Shown: positions 1 to 9,708, counted from the stretch's first letter. The stretch is DNA of 26,234 bases from CAZKXX01 sp964556705 (GCA_964556705.1 CAZKXX010000052.1:1-26234); one strand, 5' to 3'. Notes: generated by a model from the letters alone, not told the origin. Numbers and translations: made by a program.

Positions 1-1
1 C

Positions 2-2296
2 AGCGAGACCGAGGAGCCGCAGGCAGGTCTGCTGCTCGACTCGCGCCAGGGGCTCCTGCGCGGCGGATCGCGCGGGCCGGCGATTGACCGCGAGGAGCCG
101 GACCGGAGCCTGCTGCTTCGAGCGCTGCTCTACAACGAAAAAGACCTGAAGATGCCGCCCATGGGGAAGCTTTCGGCGGAAGAGATTGCCGACTTCCGGA
201 CTTGGCTTCGTATGGGCGCGCCCGACCCTCGGGACGAGCCCTCGCACGCCCTGGTTCCGGCGCACAAGCCGGAATACAACTTCGAGGAAGGTCGCAGGTT
301 CTGGTCTTACCAGCCCGTCAAGAGCTACACGCCGCCTGAAGTCCGGGACCCTCAATGGGCGCGGAATCCCGTGGACCAGTTCATTCTGGCAAAGCTGGAA
401 GCGAAAGGCCTGCGACCCGCTCCGCCCGCGGACAAGCGGACGCTCATTCGCCGCGCGTATTTCGACCTGATCGGTCTGCCTCCGTCACCCGAGGAGGTAG
501 AAGAGTTTCTGGCGGACAAATCGCCGCGAGCGTTCGAGAAGGTTGTCGAACGGCTGCTTGCGTCACCGCATTACGGCGAGCGCTGGGGCCGGCACTGGCT
601 CGACCTCGTGCGCTACGCGGACACCGCCGGCGACAGCTCCGATTATCCGGTGCCGCAGATTCATCTCTACCGCAATTACGTCATCGATTCCTTCAACCGC
701 GACAAGGCCTACGACCAGTTCGTGCGGGAGCAAATTGCCGGCGACCTGCTGCCGGCAGCGAACGACGAGGAGCGATGGGAAAAAATTGTCGCCACGGGGT
801 ATCTGGCCATCGCGCGCCGCTTCAGCGTGCGGCCCGAGCGGCAGTTGCACCTGACGATTGAAGACACGCTCGACAATCTGGGAAAGACCTATCTCGGTCT
901 GACGCTCGGCTGCGCGCGCTGCCACGACCACAAGTACGATCCGATCCCGACCGAGGACTATTACGCGCTTTACGGAATCTTTTCGAGCACTCGATATCCG
1001 TTCGCGGGTTCTGAAAACGATCAGGAGCAGAAAGACCTGATCTATCGGCAGCCGCTCACGGAGGTGGCCGCCATCCTGAAACCGTACGAAGAACGGCTGG
1101 CGCCGCTCGACGCAAAGGCCGAGCAGCTTCAGAAGGAACTGGAGTCGCTCGTACGCGGCGGCGGAAACGTGCCGGTCGTCCCCGTGGGCGGGCGCTCGCT
1201 GGAAGACATTCGAAAGGAGATTCGAGAGGTCAAGAAGCAGCGGCGCGTCGTGCTGGCGGAGATTCCGCCGCTCGAGAGAGCCTTCGCCGTCGCCGAGGGG
1301 ACTCCGGGGAACGCACGGGTGCAGCGGCGCGGCGAGCCGCGAAATCTCGCCGACGAAGTCCCTCGCCGGTTTCTTCAGGTTCTTGGCGGGCAGACGTTGC
1401 CCGACGGCCTCCCGGCCAGCGGCCGGCTCGAACTCGCCGGATGGCTGACCGACCCGGCGAATCCTTTGACCGCGCGAGTGATGGTGAACCGCATCTGGCA
1501 GCATCACTTCGGCAAGGGGATTGTGGGAACGCCGAGCGATTTCGGCCGGCGCGGCAAGCCGCCGACACATCCTGAACTGCTCGACTACCTGGCGCAGCGC
1601 TTCATCGAAAGCGGATGGTCGTTGAAGGCGATGCACCGGCTGATCATGCTTTCGCAGACCTACCAGCAATCGGCCGGTTCGGTGAAGGCAACACTGGAAG
1701 CGGACCCGGATAACGAGCTTCTGGGACGCTTCAACCGGCGGCGGCTCGACGCGGAATCCATCCGCGACGCGCTGTTGAAAATCAGCGGCGAACTCGACCC
1801 GACGCCCGGCGGGGCGCATCCGTTCCCGCCCGAGCACACGTGGCGTTACACGCAGCACGAGCCTTTCGCAGCGGTGTACGAGACGAAGCGGCGAAGCGTT
1901 TACGTGATGGCCCAGAGGTTCCAGAAGCACCCGTATTTTTCGCTCTTCGACGGCGCCGACCCGAACGCGACCACCGCCCTGCGAACGGAGACAACCACGC
2001 CGCTGCAGGCGCTGTTCCTGATGAACAGCCGGTTCGTGCACGAGCAGGCACAAAGCCTGGCCGCGCGCCTGGTGCGCGATCTTCCGGACCGGGGGGCGCG
2101 CATCGAACGCGCCTATCGGCTCATTCTCTCCAGACCTCCCGCGTCGGAAGAGTCAAGGGAGGCCGAAGCATGGCTGGGCGAAGTTGAGCGAAAGCTGACG
2201 AGTGCCGAACTGATGCAGACAGAACGGGAGACGAATGCGCTGGCCGCGCTGGCCCGTGTGCTGTTCGCATCGAATGAATTTCTCTATGTGGAGTAA
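2..2296 (+). CDS. PSCyt1/DUF1549/DUF1553 domain protein, 5'-truncated
   Basis: The reading frame is open from the left window edge, so the N-terminus is missing; 764 residues are visible. Residues about 1-75 are the tail of a planctomycete-type cytochrome c domain (PSCyt1), with a LLLDSR..LLRGG pattern followed by KMPPMGKLSAEEIADFRTW. A DUF1549 (PSCyt2) region follows and ends in a CARCH heme-binding motif (Cys304-His308) within LGCARCHDHKYDPI. A charged, probably coiled-coil stretch lies at about 350-430. A DUF1553 (PSD1) region then carries VMVNRIWQHHFGKGIVGTPSDFG. Family knowledge: these are large, probably periplasmic proteins of unknown enzymatic role, commonly encoded beside DUF1501 proteins and suspected to act in polysaccharide or sulfated glycan breakdown. 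Here the DUF1501 gene follows after 25 bases. The PSCyt1 heme motif would lie off the left edge. Confidence 0.93.
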   Translation, partial: SETEEPQAGLLLDSRQGLLRGGSRGPAIDREEPDRSLLLRALLYNEKDLKMPPMGKLSAEEIADFRTWLRMGAPDPRDEPSHALVPAHKPEYNFEEGRRFWSYQPVKSYTPPEVRDPQWARNPVDQFILAKLEAKGLRPAPPADKRTLIRRAYFDLIGLPPSPEEVEEFLADKSPRAFEKVVERLLASPHYGERWGRHWLDLVRYADTAGDSSDYPVPQIHLYRNYVIDSFNRDKAYDQFVREQIAGDLLPAANDEERWEKIVATGYLAIARRFSVRPERQLHLTIEDTLDNLGKTYLGLTLGCARCHDHKYDPIPTEDYYALYGIFSSTRYPFAGSENDQEQKDLIYRQPLTEVAAILKPYEERLAPLDAKAEQLQKELESLVRGGGNVPVVPVGGRSLEDIRKEIREVKKQRRVVLAEIPPLERAFAVAEGTPGNARVQRRGEPRNLADEVPRRFLQVLGGQTLPDGLPASGRLELAGWLTDPANPLTARVMVNRIWQHHFGKGIVGTPSDFGRRGKPPTHPELLDYLAQRFIESGWSLKAMHRLIMLSQTYQQSAGSVKATLEADPDNELLGRFNRRRLDAESIRDALLKISGELDPTPGGAHPFPPEHTWRYTQHEPFAAVYETKRRSVYVMAQRFQKHPYFSLFDGADPNATTALRTETTTPLQALFLMNSRFVHEQAQSLAARLVRDLPDRGARIERAYRLILSRPPASEESREAEAWLGEVERKLTSAELMQTERETNALAALARVLFASNEFLYVE

Positions 2297-2321
2297 ACGG
2301 ACTCCGAAAGGCAAGTTGGCC

Positions 2322-3704
2322 ATGAGCGACCACACAAAATGCGCATGCACGCGCCGGCAGGCGCTGCGTTCGATGATGGCGGGCTCGATCCTTCTGCCCG
2401 GGATTCTGACGGAACTACTCGCCGGCGAATCCACGAGCGCCAATCCCCTGGCGCCGAAGCCGCCGCACTTCCCTCCCAAAGCCAAGCGGGTGATCTTTCT
2501 CTTCATGACCGGCGGCGTTTCGCACGTGGACTCGTTTGATCCCAAGCCGAAACTCGTCAGCGAAAACGGAAAACAACTCGAGACAGGCAAGTATCTGGTC
2601 CGGCCGCACTGGGACTTCGGACCGCGCGGCCGCTGCGGGACAGAAGTGACCGACCTCTTTCCGCACATCGCCGAGTGCGTGGACGACCTCTGCGTGATTC
2701 GTTCGATGAAGAACGACCACGGCGACCACTTCGAGGCGACGCTGGGGATTCACACCGGTTCGGTGACGGTGCCGCGGCCGAGCCTCGGCTCGTGGGTGAG
2801 TTACGGGCTGGGGACCGAAAACCAGAACCTTCCGTCTTTCATCGTGCTCGCTCCGGAACTTCCTTATGCGGGCGGGCAGGTGTGGTCCTCAGACTTTCTC
2901 CCGGGCGTTCATCAGGGCGTGCGGATCGTTCCCGGGGCCGAACCGATTCCGAACATGACGCCGCTCGCTCCTTCTGCGGAAATTCAGGAAATGGAGATCG
3001 GGCTGCTCGAATTTTTCAACCGGCGCCATCTCGAGCCGCGCGGCGGAGACGCGGCGCTCGCGGCGCGCATCAAGTCGTTCGAAACGGCTTTCGGACTTCA
3101 GAAGGAAGCGCCGGAAGCCTTCGACCTCTCCAGAGAATCCGACGCCACGCTCGAGCTCTACGGCCTCGAACGCGGGAGCACGCAGGGATTTGCCTGGCAG
3201 TGTCTGGTGGCGCGGCGTCTCGCTGAGCGCGGGGTTCGCTTCATCGAGCTGATTGATACGGGCGCCAACTCCTCCATGAACTGGGACGCGCACGGCGACC
3301 TGAAGACCTACGAGCCGCTCGCCCGCAACGTGGACCAGCCGATTGCCGCGCTGCTGAAGGATTTAAAGTCGCGCGGAATGCTCGAAGACACGCTCGTCGT
3401 GTGGACGACGGAATTCGGGCGGACGCCTTTCCACGAAGACCGCGACGCCAAGGGGCGCGAGCACCACGCGCGCGTCTATTCCTCGTGGCTCGCGGGCGGC
3501 GGCGTGAAGGGCGGCATCACCTACGGCGCGAGCGACGATTACGGAATCGAGGTGGCCGACAACCTCGTCCACGTTCACGACTTCCACGCCACCATCCTGC
3601 ACCTGCTGGGATTCGACCACACGCGGCTGACCTTCCGCCACGCGGGCCGCGACTTCCGACTGACCGACGTCCACGGCGAAGTGGTCGAAGCCATTCTGGC
3701 CTGA
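2322..3704 (+). CDS. DUF1501 family protein
   Basis: This encodes 460 residues from the ATG at 2322. The frame is open further upstream, into the preceding gene. I chose 2322 because it leaves an intergenic gap and gives an N-terminus (MSDHTKCACTRRQALRSMMA) with a twin arginine and a hydrophobic stretch, the usual Tat-like signal of DUF1501 proteins. Visible family blocks are FLFMTGGVSHVDSFDPKP, NDHGDHFEA, TTEFGRTPF and GREHHARVYSSWLAGGGVKGG. DUF1501 belongs to the alkaline phosphatase/sulfatase-like superfamily; the His/Asp-rich blocks are candidate metal ligands, but the activity is not established. It is likely cotranscribed with the upstream DUF1553 gene. It converges with the EPS operon, whose last stop codon lies 27 bases beyond its own. 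Confidence 0.93.
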   Translation: MSDHTKCACTRRQALRSMMAGSILLPGILTELLAGESTSANPLAPKPPHFPPKAKRVIFLFMTGGVSHVDSFDPKPKLVSENGKQLETGKYLVRPHWDFGPRGRCGTEVTDLFPHIAECVDDLCVIRSMKNDHGDHFEATLGIHTGSVTVPRPSLGSWVSYGLGTENQNLPSFIVLAPELPYAGGQVWSSDFLPGVHQGVRIVPGAEPIPNMTPLAPSAEIQEMEIGLLEFFNRRHLEPRGGDAALAARIKSFETAFGLQKEAPEAFDLSRESDATLELYGLERGSTQGFAWQCLVARRLAERGVRFIELIDTGANSSMNWDAHGDLKTYEPLARNVDQPIAALLKDLKSRGMLEDTLVVWTTEFGRTPFHEDRDAKGREHHARVYSSWLAGGGVKGGITYGASDDYGIEVADNLVHVHDFHATILHLLGFDHTRLTFRHAGRDFRLTDVHGEVVEAILA

Positions 3705-3731
3705 GCGGGAAAAGCAGCCGAAAACAGCGGA

Positions 3732-4793
3732 CTATTCCGGCGGGGAACCGTCTCCCCAGTCCAGCACTCGAAACGCCGACAGAGGTATCTTCGAGACGGT
3801 GCGCGCGGTGAGCACTTTTCCCCACCGCGCCGTAAGATTGTCTTCCGCGTAAATCTTCGGGTGGCCGGAGCGGTCGATGGTAATCATGCCGTATTCCTGC
3901 AGCGCTTTGACGATGACGCGGCAGGCGCGGTCGTTTCCGCACCACTTCCGGATGTCCGCCTCGGAAGCGTTCGGGTCGAGCTGAAGGCGGGCGCCTTCGG
4001 GAAAATCATGCGGATCGGTTCCGTTTCCGTCCGACCCCGTAGCGGGATAAACAAAATAAGGAAAACCCTGGCGCGCGCAGTTCTCGCGGCTGCACGGATA
4101 GTCGTAGGCAAAAGCAATTGCGTGCTCGATTTTTCCGCGCGCGATTTCGCAGGGGCGAATCAGCCCGGCAAGATACGGCACCTTGGCTCCCCGGCTGCCG
4201 AACCCGGTGGGCGGAACCCCGCTCCAGCGAATGTTGTACCGGTAGCCGTTCACGGCCCGCCACTGACGGGGGCCGCGCGGTTTGAGCTGCCAGAATCCCC
4301 ATTCATCGCCGGTCTCGGGATTAATGATGATGATTTGCCCGTCCGAACCTCTTGAAGGGCGGGCTGCTTCAGGAATCGGCACATCGACGGTGACGCGGCG
4401 CTGAAGCAAGACCTTCGTTCCCTCCTCGACGACTTCCGAATACAGGCCCGAGAGTTCCACGCGCGCCAGAGGCGTCTGGCTGGACACCTCGTGAACGGGA
4501 TAGGTGTACGCGTCGGGGTTCGAGCCGAAGTCGCCATCGAGCGCCCGAATGAGACGCGCGCTCTCGGGATGGTAGCGAGGCTTGAGGCCGATGGGCGTGT
4601 TCCAGGGGCTCGAATCGGTGTACGGCGGCCGGCAGGAATCGTCAGTCCCGGCGGCGAGCCCCGCACGGGCGTCCTCCGGCGGACGGAGAAGCTGGGCTGC
4701 TCTGATCGCCCCGAGAACGAGCGCAGCGGTAACAAAGGTCAGGACGAGAATTCGAAGTCGAGGCCTGCGTTTTTCCGAAATGCCGAGGGCCAT
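3732..4793 (-). CDS. Membrane-anchored protein of unknown function, last gene of EPS operon
   Basis: This encodes 353 residues from the ATG at 4793. The frame also offers a GTG at 4835 whose GTGA overlaps the stop of the upstream gene. The ATG has AGGA four bases before it, so both starts remain possible. After a basic N-terminus comes one hydrophobic segment (about 13-34), suggesting an extracytoplasmic domain anchored at its N-terminus. That domain has SSPWNTPIG near residue 61, GSDGQIIIINPETGDEWGFWQ near 149, PEGARLQLDP near 265, and six cysteines (54, 215, 234, 239, 285, 291) that could form disulfides. I do not recognise a named domain. From memory, similar SSPWNTPI proteins occur in actinobacteria as secreted uncharacterised proteins. 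Its position suggests a role at the cell surface in handling the polysaccharide. Confidence 0.85.
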   Translation of the reverse strand: MALGISEKRRPRLRILVLTFVTAALVLGAIRAAQLLRPPEDARAGLAAGTDDSCRPPYTDSSPWNTPIGLKPRYHPESARLIRALDGDFGSNPDAYTYPVHEVSSQTPLARVELSGLYSEVVEEGTKVLLQRRVTVDVPIPEAARPSRGSDGQIIIINPETGDEWGFWQLKPRGPRQWRAVNGYRYNIRWSGVPPTGFGSRGAKVPYLAGLIRPCEIARGKIEHAIAFAYDYPCSRENCARQGFPYFVYPATGSDGNGTDPHDFPEGARLQLDPNASEADIRKWCGNDRACRVIVKALQEYGMITIDRSGHPKIYAEDNLTARWGKVLTARTVSKIPLSAFRVLDWGDGSPPE

Positions 4794-4831
4794 GCCTTCC
4801 TGACGCGATTCAAGTCCCGTTGGGCCAGTCT

Positions 4832-7800
4832 TCACTGGCGATGGGAATGCTCCGAACCGGAGCCCACAAGAAGCGAGTCGGCCACATCCGCCTCGGAAGC
4901 GGAGGATTCCCGCGAAGCCCCGCCGCGATTCGAATTCAGAATCAATTCACGCAGCGCCGCCGCGTTCGTCCGGAGGTTGAACTCCCGCATCACCTTCCGG
5001 CGGCCCGCTTCGCCCAAACGCGCCCGAAGGTCGGGGTTGCGCGCAAGCTGTTCGATGGCATCAGCGAGCGAAAACGCATCCGCGGGCGGAACCAGGAGGC
5101 CTGTTTCGCCGGATTCGATGAGCTCGGGAATGCCGCTGATGGCCGTGCTGACCACGGGGAGGCCGCTCGCCATGGCTTCCATCAGTGCCACGGGAATTCC
5201 TTCCTGCTTTCCGCTGGGCGTGGGCACGCTGGCGAGAACCATGACGTCCGCCTCGGCCAGCCGTCGCGCGACTTCCGGACGCGGCCGGCCGCCCAGCAGC
5301 TCAACCCGCTCGCGGAGTCCCGCGCGCGCGATGTGCGCCGTCAATTCTCTGCGCAACGGACCTTCGCCTACAATCCGGCAACGGAACTCAAGACCGAGTT
5401 CGTGAAGCAGGCGAAGGGCGCTGATGAGATACCGGTGGCCTTTGTATTCCTCCAGCGAGCCGACGGAAATCAACTCGAGCCGTCGCGGGCCTTCGCCTGA
5501 ATCGAGGCCCGTTCTCACGGGCGTTCCACCCCAGAGGCCTGACTGGAGATACTCTTCGAGGCAACTGAACGCGGGAGGCCGCCGGCTTTCCTTCTCACAC
5601 AACTCCGGATCGAACACTTCCGGAGAGATGCCGCAGTGGATGACATGTATCTTTTCGCGAGCCGCTTCGCCGCACTCGCGAGCCATGAGTTCTTTGTTCC
5701 ATTCAGAGATGGCCACGACGAACGAGGCCGCCTCGATCTTGCGGTCGAGCATGCGCCGGTCAACCTGGATGTCCGCCGCGTGCGCCGTAAAGCTGAACGG
5801 GATGCCGGTCAGCCGGTGAATGATGAACGCCGCAAGCGCCGGATGCGTGGCGAAGTGCGCGTGGACGTGCGTCACGCCCGACGCCGCCATTTCGTACGCG
5901 AAGCGCACGGATTTCGGAAAGATTCCCAGAGCACCGAAAAAGAAATTGGCGCTGCCCCACGTCCCGCGAAGCACTTCACTCCAAAGGCGGAGGTATCGTG
6001 CGCGATCCTTCCGGATGTAGTGCCACTGCGCGGCGAGGATCTTCCACGAGAAGAAGGGATGAAAGTGCGTCCGCGGAAGGAAGGCCTGAACCTCGGGATG
6101 GACCACTTTCTGGCGTTCCTTCAACAGCGGATACACTTCCAGTTCCGTTCCCAGCCGCTCGACCTCCGTCATTTCATAAAGGACGAACGTCTCCGTCAGC
6201 TTGGGAAACCGGGACATGATATAGGCGACCTTCGCCTTCTTCGTCTCGTTGACTGGGGGTTCTTTTTCCGGCGGCGGAACGGCCGGAAGCGAGCGGGTCG
6301 CGGGTGAAGATTCAGCGCCCGGCCACGCGACGGGAACGCGGGGCTCGAGAACGGGAAAACGAAGCGGCCGGGAATCCCCCGCCGGGACACGAGTCGTCCA
6401 CGCAGCGCGCGCGGAAAGGCCGGCGGCGCCGTTCCCGACGGCCGCTGTTTCCATGGCTCGCCTCTGGGCGCGGCTGATTTGAAGCAAAGCGCCCGCCATT
6501 GCCAGCAGAAACCAGAAATACCGCTCAAAGGAGAGATGGAGGAACATGCCGGCGCCGAGGTAGGCGAGGATACTGAGAGCGAACGCCGCCGCGAGATTCG
6601 AAATCTCCGGATTCGTTCGGGCCCAGAATTTTCTGGCCTGAAACAGCCGGTAGAGCAGCAACAACACGATCGTCATGAACACCGCAAGGCCGATGAAGCC
6701 CGTTTCCGCCGCCATCTGAAGATAGAGGTTGTGCGCCTCGCGAGGCACGTTGATCTGCTGGAAGCCGATGTCTTCCCGCGTCTGGTACTCGACCGAGTAG
6801 AAGGGTACGTACTGTCCCGGCCCCACGCCCAGAACGGGATGATCCAGGAATACGTGGAGCGCCGCGAGCATCTCAGTGGCCCGGCGGCGGGTGACGTAGT
6901 CCGGCTGAGCGCTCGCCGACTTCGAAACGAGCCCGACGGCTCCGAGAATCGTCTCCACACGCCGCAGATAGCCCGGGGCGAGAAGGGGGACGGAAATCAC
7001 GACGATCAAGGCGGCCGCCAGAACCCAGCGGGGCCGGACGTAGCGAAGATAGGAGGCCAGAATGAGGACGCCGGCCAGGGTGACGAAGGCCCCGCGCGAG
7101 TAAGTGAGCAGGATGGTCAGCAAAATGATCCCGGCGAGTCCCGCCGCGGCAAAGCGCAGGACGCGCGAGCGTTCGTCGCGCATCCGGAACACCGCCAGCG
7201 GAAGGAGGATGAGCAGAATCTGAGCGAAGATGTTCGGGTCCCGGACCGGACCGAAGGCTCGATCCGAAAGTCGCATTTCCTCGCCCGCCTTCGACACCTT
7301 GCCGTCAAGGAGCGCCTCTTCCATCTCGAACTTCAGGTTGCGCTGCGCGAGGCCGCCAAACTCCTGCCCGTAGGAGTGCGTCACCGCCTGATAAATGGAA
7401 AGGACGCCGAGAAGCCCTCCCACCAGCAGGGCCGACCAGATCGCGCGTTTCAGCGTCGGAAGGTCTCGGACGACGTTGAGAATCAGCGCGTAGAGGATGA
7501 TCCCTTCTCCCACGTAAGTTCCCACCGACCATGCCGAGACAGTCAGGTCCTTGGCAAAAACCGAGGAGAGAACCTGAACCAGGAGGAAGAGGAGCATCAG
7601 CGCCAGGATCCGGTCAGTCCGAAGTTTTTCGCGGCGGACAATGAGGTAATGCGCCAGCGGAATTCCGAACAACAGGGCCACGGAACCGGCCAGGGGCGCG
7701 GGAAGGCCGTGATACTGCACAGCGAGCCCGGGCAGATTCGCATAGAGCACGGCAACGATCAGGTAAGTGGTGATTTCAGGCCAGATGAACAGGGTGGCGA

Positions 7801-7942
7801 GGACCACCAGTCCCAGCAACGCCCCCAGAACCCACGGGGCTTCATATTGCCGGATGAGAACGACGAACGCGGCGAAGCACACGAAGGCCGCGAGCGCCGC
7901 GCGCCATGACGTCAGCCCGAGTTTCGCGGCGAGTTCGCTCAT
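4832..7942 (-). CDS. O-antigen polymerase/ligase-like membrane protein fused to a GT4 glycosyltransferase
   Basis: This encodes 1036 residues. The frame continues upstream to 8638, but that part is an antisense-like shadow inside the next gene. The ATG at 7942 shares a base with the preceding stop (TGATG), which indicates translational coupling. Residues about 1-490 form a polytopic membrane domain of the O-antigen ligase/Wzy type, with LLTYSRGAFVTL (about 278-289), HPVLGVGPGQY (about 368-378) and REAHNLYLQMAAETGFIGL (about 401-419). A proline-rich linker spans about 497-568. A complete GT-B family 4 glycosyltransferase follows: KVAYIMSRFPKLTETFV, SFTAHAADI, LISVGSLEEYKGH, EGIPVALMEAMASGLPVVST. 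No stop separates the two parts; the only in-frame ATG between them is at 6454, with GAGG six bases upstream. Either a real fusion or a start-internal second product is possible. Confidence 0.92.
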   Translation of the reverse strand: MSELAAKLGLTSWRAALAAFVCFAAFVVLIRQYEAPWVLGALLGLVVLATLFIWPEITTYLIVAVLYANLPGLAVQYHGLPAPLAGSVALLFGIPLAHYLIVRREKLRTDRILALMLLFLLVQVLSSVFAKDLTVSAWSVGTYVGEGIILYALILNVVRDLPTLKRAIWSALLVGGLLGVLSIYQAVTHSYGQEFGGLAQRNLKFEMEEALLDGKVSKAGEEMRLSDRAFGPVRDPNIFAQILLILLPLAVFRMRDERSRVLRFAAAGLAGIILLTILLTYSRGAFVTLAGVLILASYLRYVRPRWVLAAALIVVISVPLLAPGYLRRVETILGAVGLVSKSASAQPDYVTRRRATEMLAALHVFLDHPVLGVGPGQYVPFYSVEYQTREDIGFQQINVPREAHNLYLQMAAETGFIGLAVFMTIVLLLLYRLFQARKFWARTNPEISNLAAAFALSILAYLGAGMFLHLSFERYFWFLLAMAGALLQISRAQRRAMETAAVGNGAAGLSARAAWTTRVPAGDSRPLRFPVLEPRVPVAWPGAESSPATRSLPAVPPPEKEPPVNETKKAKVAYIMSRFPKLTETFVLYEMTEVERLGTELEVYPLLKERQKVVHPEVQAFLPRTHFHPFFSWKILAAQWHYIRKDRARYLRLWSEVLRGTWGSANFFFGALGIFPKSVRFAYEMAASGVTHVHAHFATHPALAAFIIHRLTGIPFSFTAHAADIQVDRRMLDRKIEAASFVVAISEWNKELMARECGEAAREKIHVIHCGISPEVFDPELCEKESRRPPAFSCLEEYLQSGLWGGTPVRTGLDSGEGPRRLELISVGSLEEYKGHRYLISALRLLHELGLEFRCRIVGEGPLRRELTAHIARAGLRERVELLGGRPRPEVARRLAEADVMVLASVPTPSGKQEGIPVALMEAMASGLPVVSTAISGIPELIESGETGLLVPPADAFSLADAIEQLARNPDLRARLGEAGRRKVMREFNLRTNAAALRELILNSNRGGASRESSASEADVADSLLVGSGSEHSHRQ

Positions 7943-9708
7943 CACGTCGTGGCCCGAAGCCGGACCCCTCTCTCCTCCGCTCCGCGGCCTGCGTGGCCGA
8001 AAATCGCAGAAAGGCCGGGAGCGTCGTGTCGCCGAATGCTCTCGCGCAAGACTCTGAAAGCCTCTCCCTCTTGGAGCCGCTCGGGCGGCAACAGGATGGA
8101 CTGCCGTAGCGCCCGATGAATCCAGCAGGTGTAAAACAGGGGCTCCATCAACTTCGGTTCGAGACCGACTTCGCGGCAATAATTTGCCGCGGCTTCCTGA
8201 ATAAATGCGTTCAGGGGAGAAGCTTTGAGAAAGTGCTCGCGAAAGCTCGCCACCTTGTCGCGCTGACCCTTCTTGCGTGAAATCCAGCAGCCGAACGTAT
8301 AGAAAAAGTAGAAGAGGTCCCAGAGAGGAACGCCCCGAGGCTCCGCGGCCTCCCAGTCGAGGAAAACAACGCCGTTTTCGCGGGTTGCGAGGATGTTCCA
8401 CACGGAGGCATCCCCGTGCAGGAACACCGCCGGGAGCGGACTTGTCGCGTTGCGGAGAATCCCGATCTGCCGCTCCAGGAAGGCCCGCTCGTCCCGGGAC
8501 GGCCCGTAGATTTCCGCGAATTTCGCAAGGACTTCTTCCAGCACCCGCGCGACTTCGGCCGGGGTCGGGCGTTTCTCGCGCGCCGAGGCCTTGCCGAGCT
8601 GTGTCATCCAAGCGACGGCGGCGCGCGCCAGGGGGCACGCGGCGTGCGCCTGCGTCCGCCTCCGGAAAGGGTGGCCTTCGACGGCCCGTTCGGCCAGCAG
8701 GGCGAGGTCGCCACAGAACTCCAGGAAGAGGACGTCCGGATAAGTCCCCGGGGGAACGAAATTCTTTTCCTTCAGCGCGGTGAGCACGTGGCGCTCGCGC
8801 TCGAGGCGGTAATTGAACTCCGGAGTCCGCGTCATCTTGACGACCACGTCGGGCGTCCGATGGGAGGAGTGGAAAAGATAAAAGATTACTTTGTTGGAGT
8901 TATGTCTGCCGTGCGCCGAGAGTCCGAAACGAAAGCCCTTGAAGTCGTGCCCCGCGGCCGCCGACGCGGCAACCAGATACGCGGGCGGCTCCGTCGCGTG
9001 GCTCTCCGCGGGCGAGCGCCGAATCAAAAGGCCCCGCCGCCAGACCAGGTAAGGCAGCAGCCCGACCCGGCTCAGGGTCTCGCCCAGCCTGCTCAACTTC
9101 TGGGACCTGGGGGACTGTCCGTAAAGGACACGAGAGAAGAAGAAACGGGAAATCGGACGGTCCCCGACGGGAACCGCAGTGTGCGCCTCGCCCTTCAGCG
9201 GCGCCAGCCAGAAGGAACTGCCGGAGGAAAGACCATGGCGGGCGAGATATCCTGTCAGGCGGCGCGCCCGCAACACGTCGAGCGGCCGGCTCACCTCGTA
9301 ATAGACAACTCCGTCGGGGCGCAAGACCCTCGCCAATTCCGCGGTCACGCCGTTGCGGCGGAGGAAGGCGGAAACGGCAACGCTGTCCTTCATCCAGATC
9401 AAATCCATCGCGCCGTCCGGAAACGGCAGCGCGGTGAAATCCTTCGCGTGGATCAACTGGAATTGCCCCGCGTTCTTTTCCTCGCTCGCGCGGCGGAGTT
9501 CGCGCAGTTCCGCGAGGGACGAAGAGACGACCCAGACGCGCCGCGCCATGCGGCGGAGCACCGTCAGGTTGTTTGCGGAAGGAACGCCGAGGCAGACCAC
9601 GTTGTCTGCACGAAAATCCGGGAGAAGGAATCGCCAGTCCGCGCAGGCCAGATCGCCGCTCAGATTCGATCCCGGAACGAACCGTGTTTTCATCATGTAG
9701 TCCAGCAT
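7942..9708 (-). CDS. Methyltransferase-like/APH-type kinase fusion, copy B
   Basis: This encodes 588 residues from the ATG at 9708; a TTG at 9726 would add six. The ATG aligns with the start region of the tandem paralogue. The N-terminal part (about 36-145) resembles a class I SAM methyltransferase fold: NVVCLGVPSANN in the motif I position, MDLIWMKDSV, and ELARVLRPDGVVYYEV. Motif I lacks the usual GxGxG. A middle region (about 160-235) is shared with the paralogue. The C-terminal part (about 260-540) is aminoglycoside/choline-kinase-like: VVVKMTR with the candidate ATP lysine K291, the catalytic loop HGDASVWN (H431-N438), and FLDWE (D451). The context is an EPS operon, so the acceptor is more likely a glycan than an antibiotic. 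Stop and start overlap the polymerase gene (TGATG). Confidence 0.9.
   Translation of the reverse strand: MLDYMMKTRFVPGSNLSGDLACADWRFLLPDFRADNVVCLGVPSANNLTVLRRMARRVWVVSSSLAELRELRRASEEKNAGQFQLIHAKDFTALPFPDGAMDLIWMKDSVAVSAFLRRNGVTAELARVLRPDGVVYYEVSRPLDVLRARRLTGYLARHGLSSGSSFWLAPLKGEAHTAVPVGDRPISRFFFSRVLYGQSPRSQKLSRLGETLSRVGLLPYLVWRRGLLIRRSPAESHATEPPAYLVAASAAAGHDFKGFRFGLSAHGRHNSNKVIFYLFHSSHRTPDVVVKMTRTPEFNYRLERERHVLTALKEKNFVPPGTYPDVLFLEFCGDLALLAERAVEGHPFRRRTQAHAACPLARAAVAWMTQLGKASAREKRPTPAEVARVLEEVLAKFAEIYGPSRDERAFLERQIGILRNATSPLPAVFLHGDASVWNILATRENGVVFLDWEAAEPRGVPLWDLFYFFYTFGCWISRKKGQRDKVASFREHFLKASPLNAFIQEAAANYCREVGLEPKLMEPLFYTCWIHRALRQSILLPPERLQEGEAFRVLRESIRRHDAPGLSAIFGHAGRGAEERGVRLRATT

Noticed and set aside
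563..2053. 496-codon minus-strand frame within the DUF1549/DUF1553 gene
   Set aside because: It has no domain signature, and the plus strand carries a clear PSCyt/DUF1553 protein.
7943..8638. N-terminal extension of the polymerase-GT4 frame
   Set aside because: It overlaps the kinase domain of copy B, is Arg/Pro-rich, and the TGATG start at 7942 is far better.
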